64,000 nt of DNA from Methylobacterium oryzae (lineage in GTDB: Bacteria; Pseudomonadota; Alphaproteobacteria; Rhizobiales; Beijerinckiaceae). Positions 62,480 through 64,000 of the stretch are shown piece after piece. Both the position numbers and the translations under genes were made by a program. The stretch is taken from contig NZ_CP090349.1 in assembly GCF_021398735.1 (NCBI RefSeq), positions 3,987,001 through 4,051,000 on the forward strand, read 5' to 3'. Positions within the stretch are counted from its first letter, which is position 1, and the number at the start of each line of letters is the position of its first letter. The notes beneath the pieces are model-generated. The model was not told where the DNA came from, searched no databases, and was given only the letters and a program-made list of their open reading frames with translations.

Positions 62480-62869
62480 GTGGCGAGCGAGCAGACGGGT
62501 TCGAGCGGCGATCGGCCGGTAATCCTCCTCGTCGAGGACGAGGCGCTGACGATCATGGACCTCGGGGACGTGCTGGAGGAAGGCGGCTACGACACCGTCC
62601 AGTGTGCCTCGGCCGAGCGGGCGCTCAGCATCCTGCAGGCGCGCCCGGACATCTGCGGGCTGGTCACGGACGTGCAGCTCTCGGGCAAGACCGACGGCTT
62701 CGACCTCGCGAGCTCCGTGGCCGAGGCGCGGCCGCAACTGCCGATCCTGATCGTGTCCGGGCGCGCGGCCCCGGACCCGGCCCGCATGCCCGAGCATGCC
62801 GAGTTCATCGCCCGTCCCTGCACCGGCGAGGACATCCTGGACCGTCTCCAGCGTCTCATGCACTGCTGA
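62480..62869 (+). CDS. Single-domain response regulator
   Basis: 129 residues from GTG 62480 (AAGGGAG 6 nt upstream; the longer ATG at 62381 has no family sequence). The receiver has ILLVEDE (acidic Glu19/Asp20), phospho-Asp64 in GLVTDVQLSG and Ser93 in IVSGRA. The invariant Lys-Pro switch is replaced by Arg112-Pro (FIARPC), as in some rhizobial FixJ/PhyR-like receivers. No output domain and no adjacent kinase. Confidence 0.87.
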   Translation: MASEQTGSSGDRPVILLVEDEALTIMDLGDVLEEGGYDTVQCASAERALSILQARPDICGLVTDVQLSGKTDGFDLASSVAEARPQLPILIVSGRAAPDPARMPEHAEFIARPCTGEDILDRLQRLMHC

Positions 62870-62953
62870 GCGGGCCTCCGCGCCAGCCCCGTCATCGCAC
62901 CGTCACCGGTCGGCGCCACAGGGACCTGGGCGGCCGCTTGATGGGGGTGGACG

Positions 62954-63577
62954 GTGCAGATTCAGGATCGTCCGGCGGCCGCCGGCTCTAATTCGGGCGC
63001 TCCGGTGGGCGACAAGCAGAAGCGCGATCATCAGGACGAGGCCGCGGTGCTCGGACTCCCGTCCAAGAAGCTGAGGCCGCCCGGCGTGCGCAGCGTCGGC
63101 TGGGCGCTGGTGCAGGCGGCGCGCCTGCACCGGGCACGGACCGGCGATCGTCTGGCGAAGCTCGGCCTGTTCGCCGGCCAGGAGCAGGTGGTGCAGGCGC
63201 TCGCAGCGGCCGGCACGATGACGATGGGCGATCTCGCCGCCCTGCTGCGTGTCCGGCCGCCCACCGCCTCCAAGACCGTCACGCGGCTCGCGGCCCTCGG
63301 CATCGTCGAGCGCCGGGCCGAATCGGGCGACGGCCGTGTGGTGCGGGTCCAGCTCACGGAGACCGGGAGGGCCAAGGCCGAGGCCATCGAGCGGATCCAG
63401 GAGGAGGTCGAGGCCGAGTTGCTCGACCACCTCGACAAGACCGACCGCCGCCGCCTCCGGAAGCTCCTGCGCAAGGCGGCCCGCGGCCTCGCGGAGGCGG
63501 CCGGCGCATCCGGTCAGACGACCGAGGCGGATGCCGAGATCGAGGCCGAGGACGAGGCAGAGGCGCTGGCCACCTGA
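62954..63577 (+). CDS. MarR family transcriptional regulator
   Basis: 207 residues with a winged-helix core: QALAAAGTMTMGDLAALLRVRPPTASKTVTRLAALGIVERRAESGDGRVVRVQLTETGRAKAE. A disordered, Lys/Gln-rich N-terminus (about 1-45) and an acidic Ala/Glu tail (EADAEIEAEDEAEAL) extend the usual 150 residues. GTG 62954 has GGGGTGGAC before it. Regulon unknown; it may act on the flanking genes. Confidence 0.88.
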   Translation: MQIQDRPAAAGSNSGAPVGDKQKRDHQDEAAVLGLPSKKLRPPGVRSVGWALVQAARLHRARTGDRLAKLGLFAGQEQVVQALAAAGTMTMGDLAALLRVRPPTASKTVTRLAALGIVERRAESGDGRVVRVQLTETGRAKAEAIERIQEEVEAELLDHLDKTDRRRLRKLLRKAARGLAEAAGASGQTTEADAEIEAEDEAEALAT

Positions 63578-63586
63578 CCGTCGCCC

Positions 63587-64000
63587 TCAGGCCGCGCGGC
63601 GCCAGGCCGGGAACGGGTCCGGCAGGCCGCGATAGGGCGCGGGATCGAACGGCGCCCGGTCCGCGCCGGTCTCGATCAGGCAGGCGTCCAGCGCTGCCGT
63701 GAGCGCCGCGGCGTCCATGCCGGTGCCGATGAAGACCAGCTCCTGGCGCCGGTCGCCCCAGACCTCGCTCCAGACGTCCTGAAGGCGCGCCCGGAACTCG
63801 GGCGCCTCCGGCCAGCGCCGCCGCGGCACGGCCGACCACCAGAACCCCATCGCCGAGACCCGGGCCACGGCGCCCGCCAGGGAGAACTCGCCGACCCAGT
63901 CCGGCCGCGTCGCGAGCCAGAAGTGGCCCTTCGCGCGGATCAGGCCCGGCCACGTGGCGTTGACGAAGGCGTTGAAGCGCTCCGGGTCGAAGGGTCGCCG
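63587..64000 (-). CDS. CobW/ZigA-type GTPase metallochaperone, C-terminal part
   Basis: 138 visible residues of the CobW C-terminal domain, continuing beyond the window end where the GTPase domain would be. The segments PFDPERFNAFVNATWPGLIRAKGHFWLATR and PEFRARLQDVWSEVWGDRRQELVFIG are diagnostic of the COG0523 zinc/cobalt chaperones. The Walker motifs and the CxCC metal site lie outside the window. It is convergent with the MarR gene with a 9-nt gap. Confidence 0.92.
   Translation of the reverse strand, partial: RRPFDPERFNAFVNATWPGLIRAKGHFWLATRPDWVGEFSLAGAVARVSAMGFWWSAVPRRRWPEAPEFRARLQDVWSEVWGDRRQELVFIGTGMDAAALTAALDACLIETGADRAPFDPAPYRGLPDPFPAWRRAA

Overview
The window is about 70% GC, almost fully coding, and reads as alphaproteobacterial chromosome, most likely a Methylobacterium (Hyphomicrobiales). 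The evidence is the mdh-sucC-sucD-sucA order, a DUF374-waaA-lpxK-DUF2093 lipid A block, an EcfG-type sigma factor, a VIT-family metal transporter, a three-domain LplT/acyltransferase/Aas fusion, and many GTG/TTG starts with 1- or 4-nt overlaps. The species assignment is inference. No rRNA, tRNA, CRISPR array, prophage or intact insertion sequence was recognised.

Layout. 1-4.9 kb (minus): TCA genes sucA (cut by the window start), sucD, sucC, mdh. 5.3-8.6 kb: a TetR regulator, glyoxalase II (gloB) divergent from a methyltransferase, and a MarC membrane protein. 8.7-10.5 kb: an AT-rich patch, then a ParA-like ATPase overlapping a single-pass membrane protein, a pair that looks plasmid-derived. 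10.5-18.2 kb: PBP1C, two small proteins, the trifunctional Aas fusion and an SDR oxidoreductase. 18.4-33.8 kb is a catabolic accessory region. It holds a zinc-ribbon MBL protein, a cobalt-type nitrile hydratase (alpha, beta, accessory) with a His-rich alpha tail, an EcfG-like sigma factor, two amidases, an orphan family-5 binding protein, and an overlapping unit of ThDP enzyme, Ntn acylase, M81 and M20 hydrolases. Together these could convert nitriles to amides to acids and trim acylated or peptide-like compounds.

34-44.9 kb: a metallophosphoesterase, a VIT transporter behind a clear inverted repeat, the Kdo/lipid A genes, ribF, a stand-alone cheY-cheZ pair with a CtrA-like box, a creatininase-family hydrolase, a DUF1223 protein, and an ECF sigma/NrsF anti-sigma pair. 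44.9-51.6 kb: a YcgN-type protein divergent from PBP1A, which is followed by DUF1214 and DUF1254 genes, then a cysteine-synthase-like PLP enzyme, a lipoprotein and a small protein. 51.6-59.6 kb: a candidate small RNA, a small secreted Cys protein, gshB, a CPA1 antiporter, an OprB porin, a GGT-family enzyme, a methyltransferase and an OsmC protein. 59.9-64 kb: bioF and bioA divergent over 90 nt, a single-domain response regulator, a MarR regulator, and the C-terminus of a CobW-type GTPase cut by the window end. Three copies of a roughly 93-bp REP-like element (18.2, 58.1 and 59.7 kb) are scattered through intergenic DNA.
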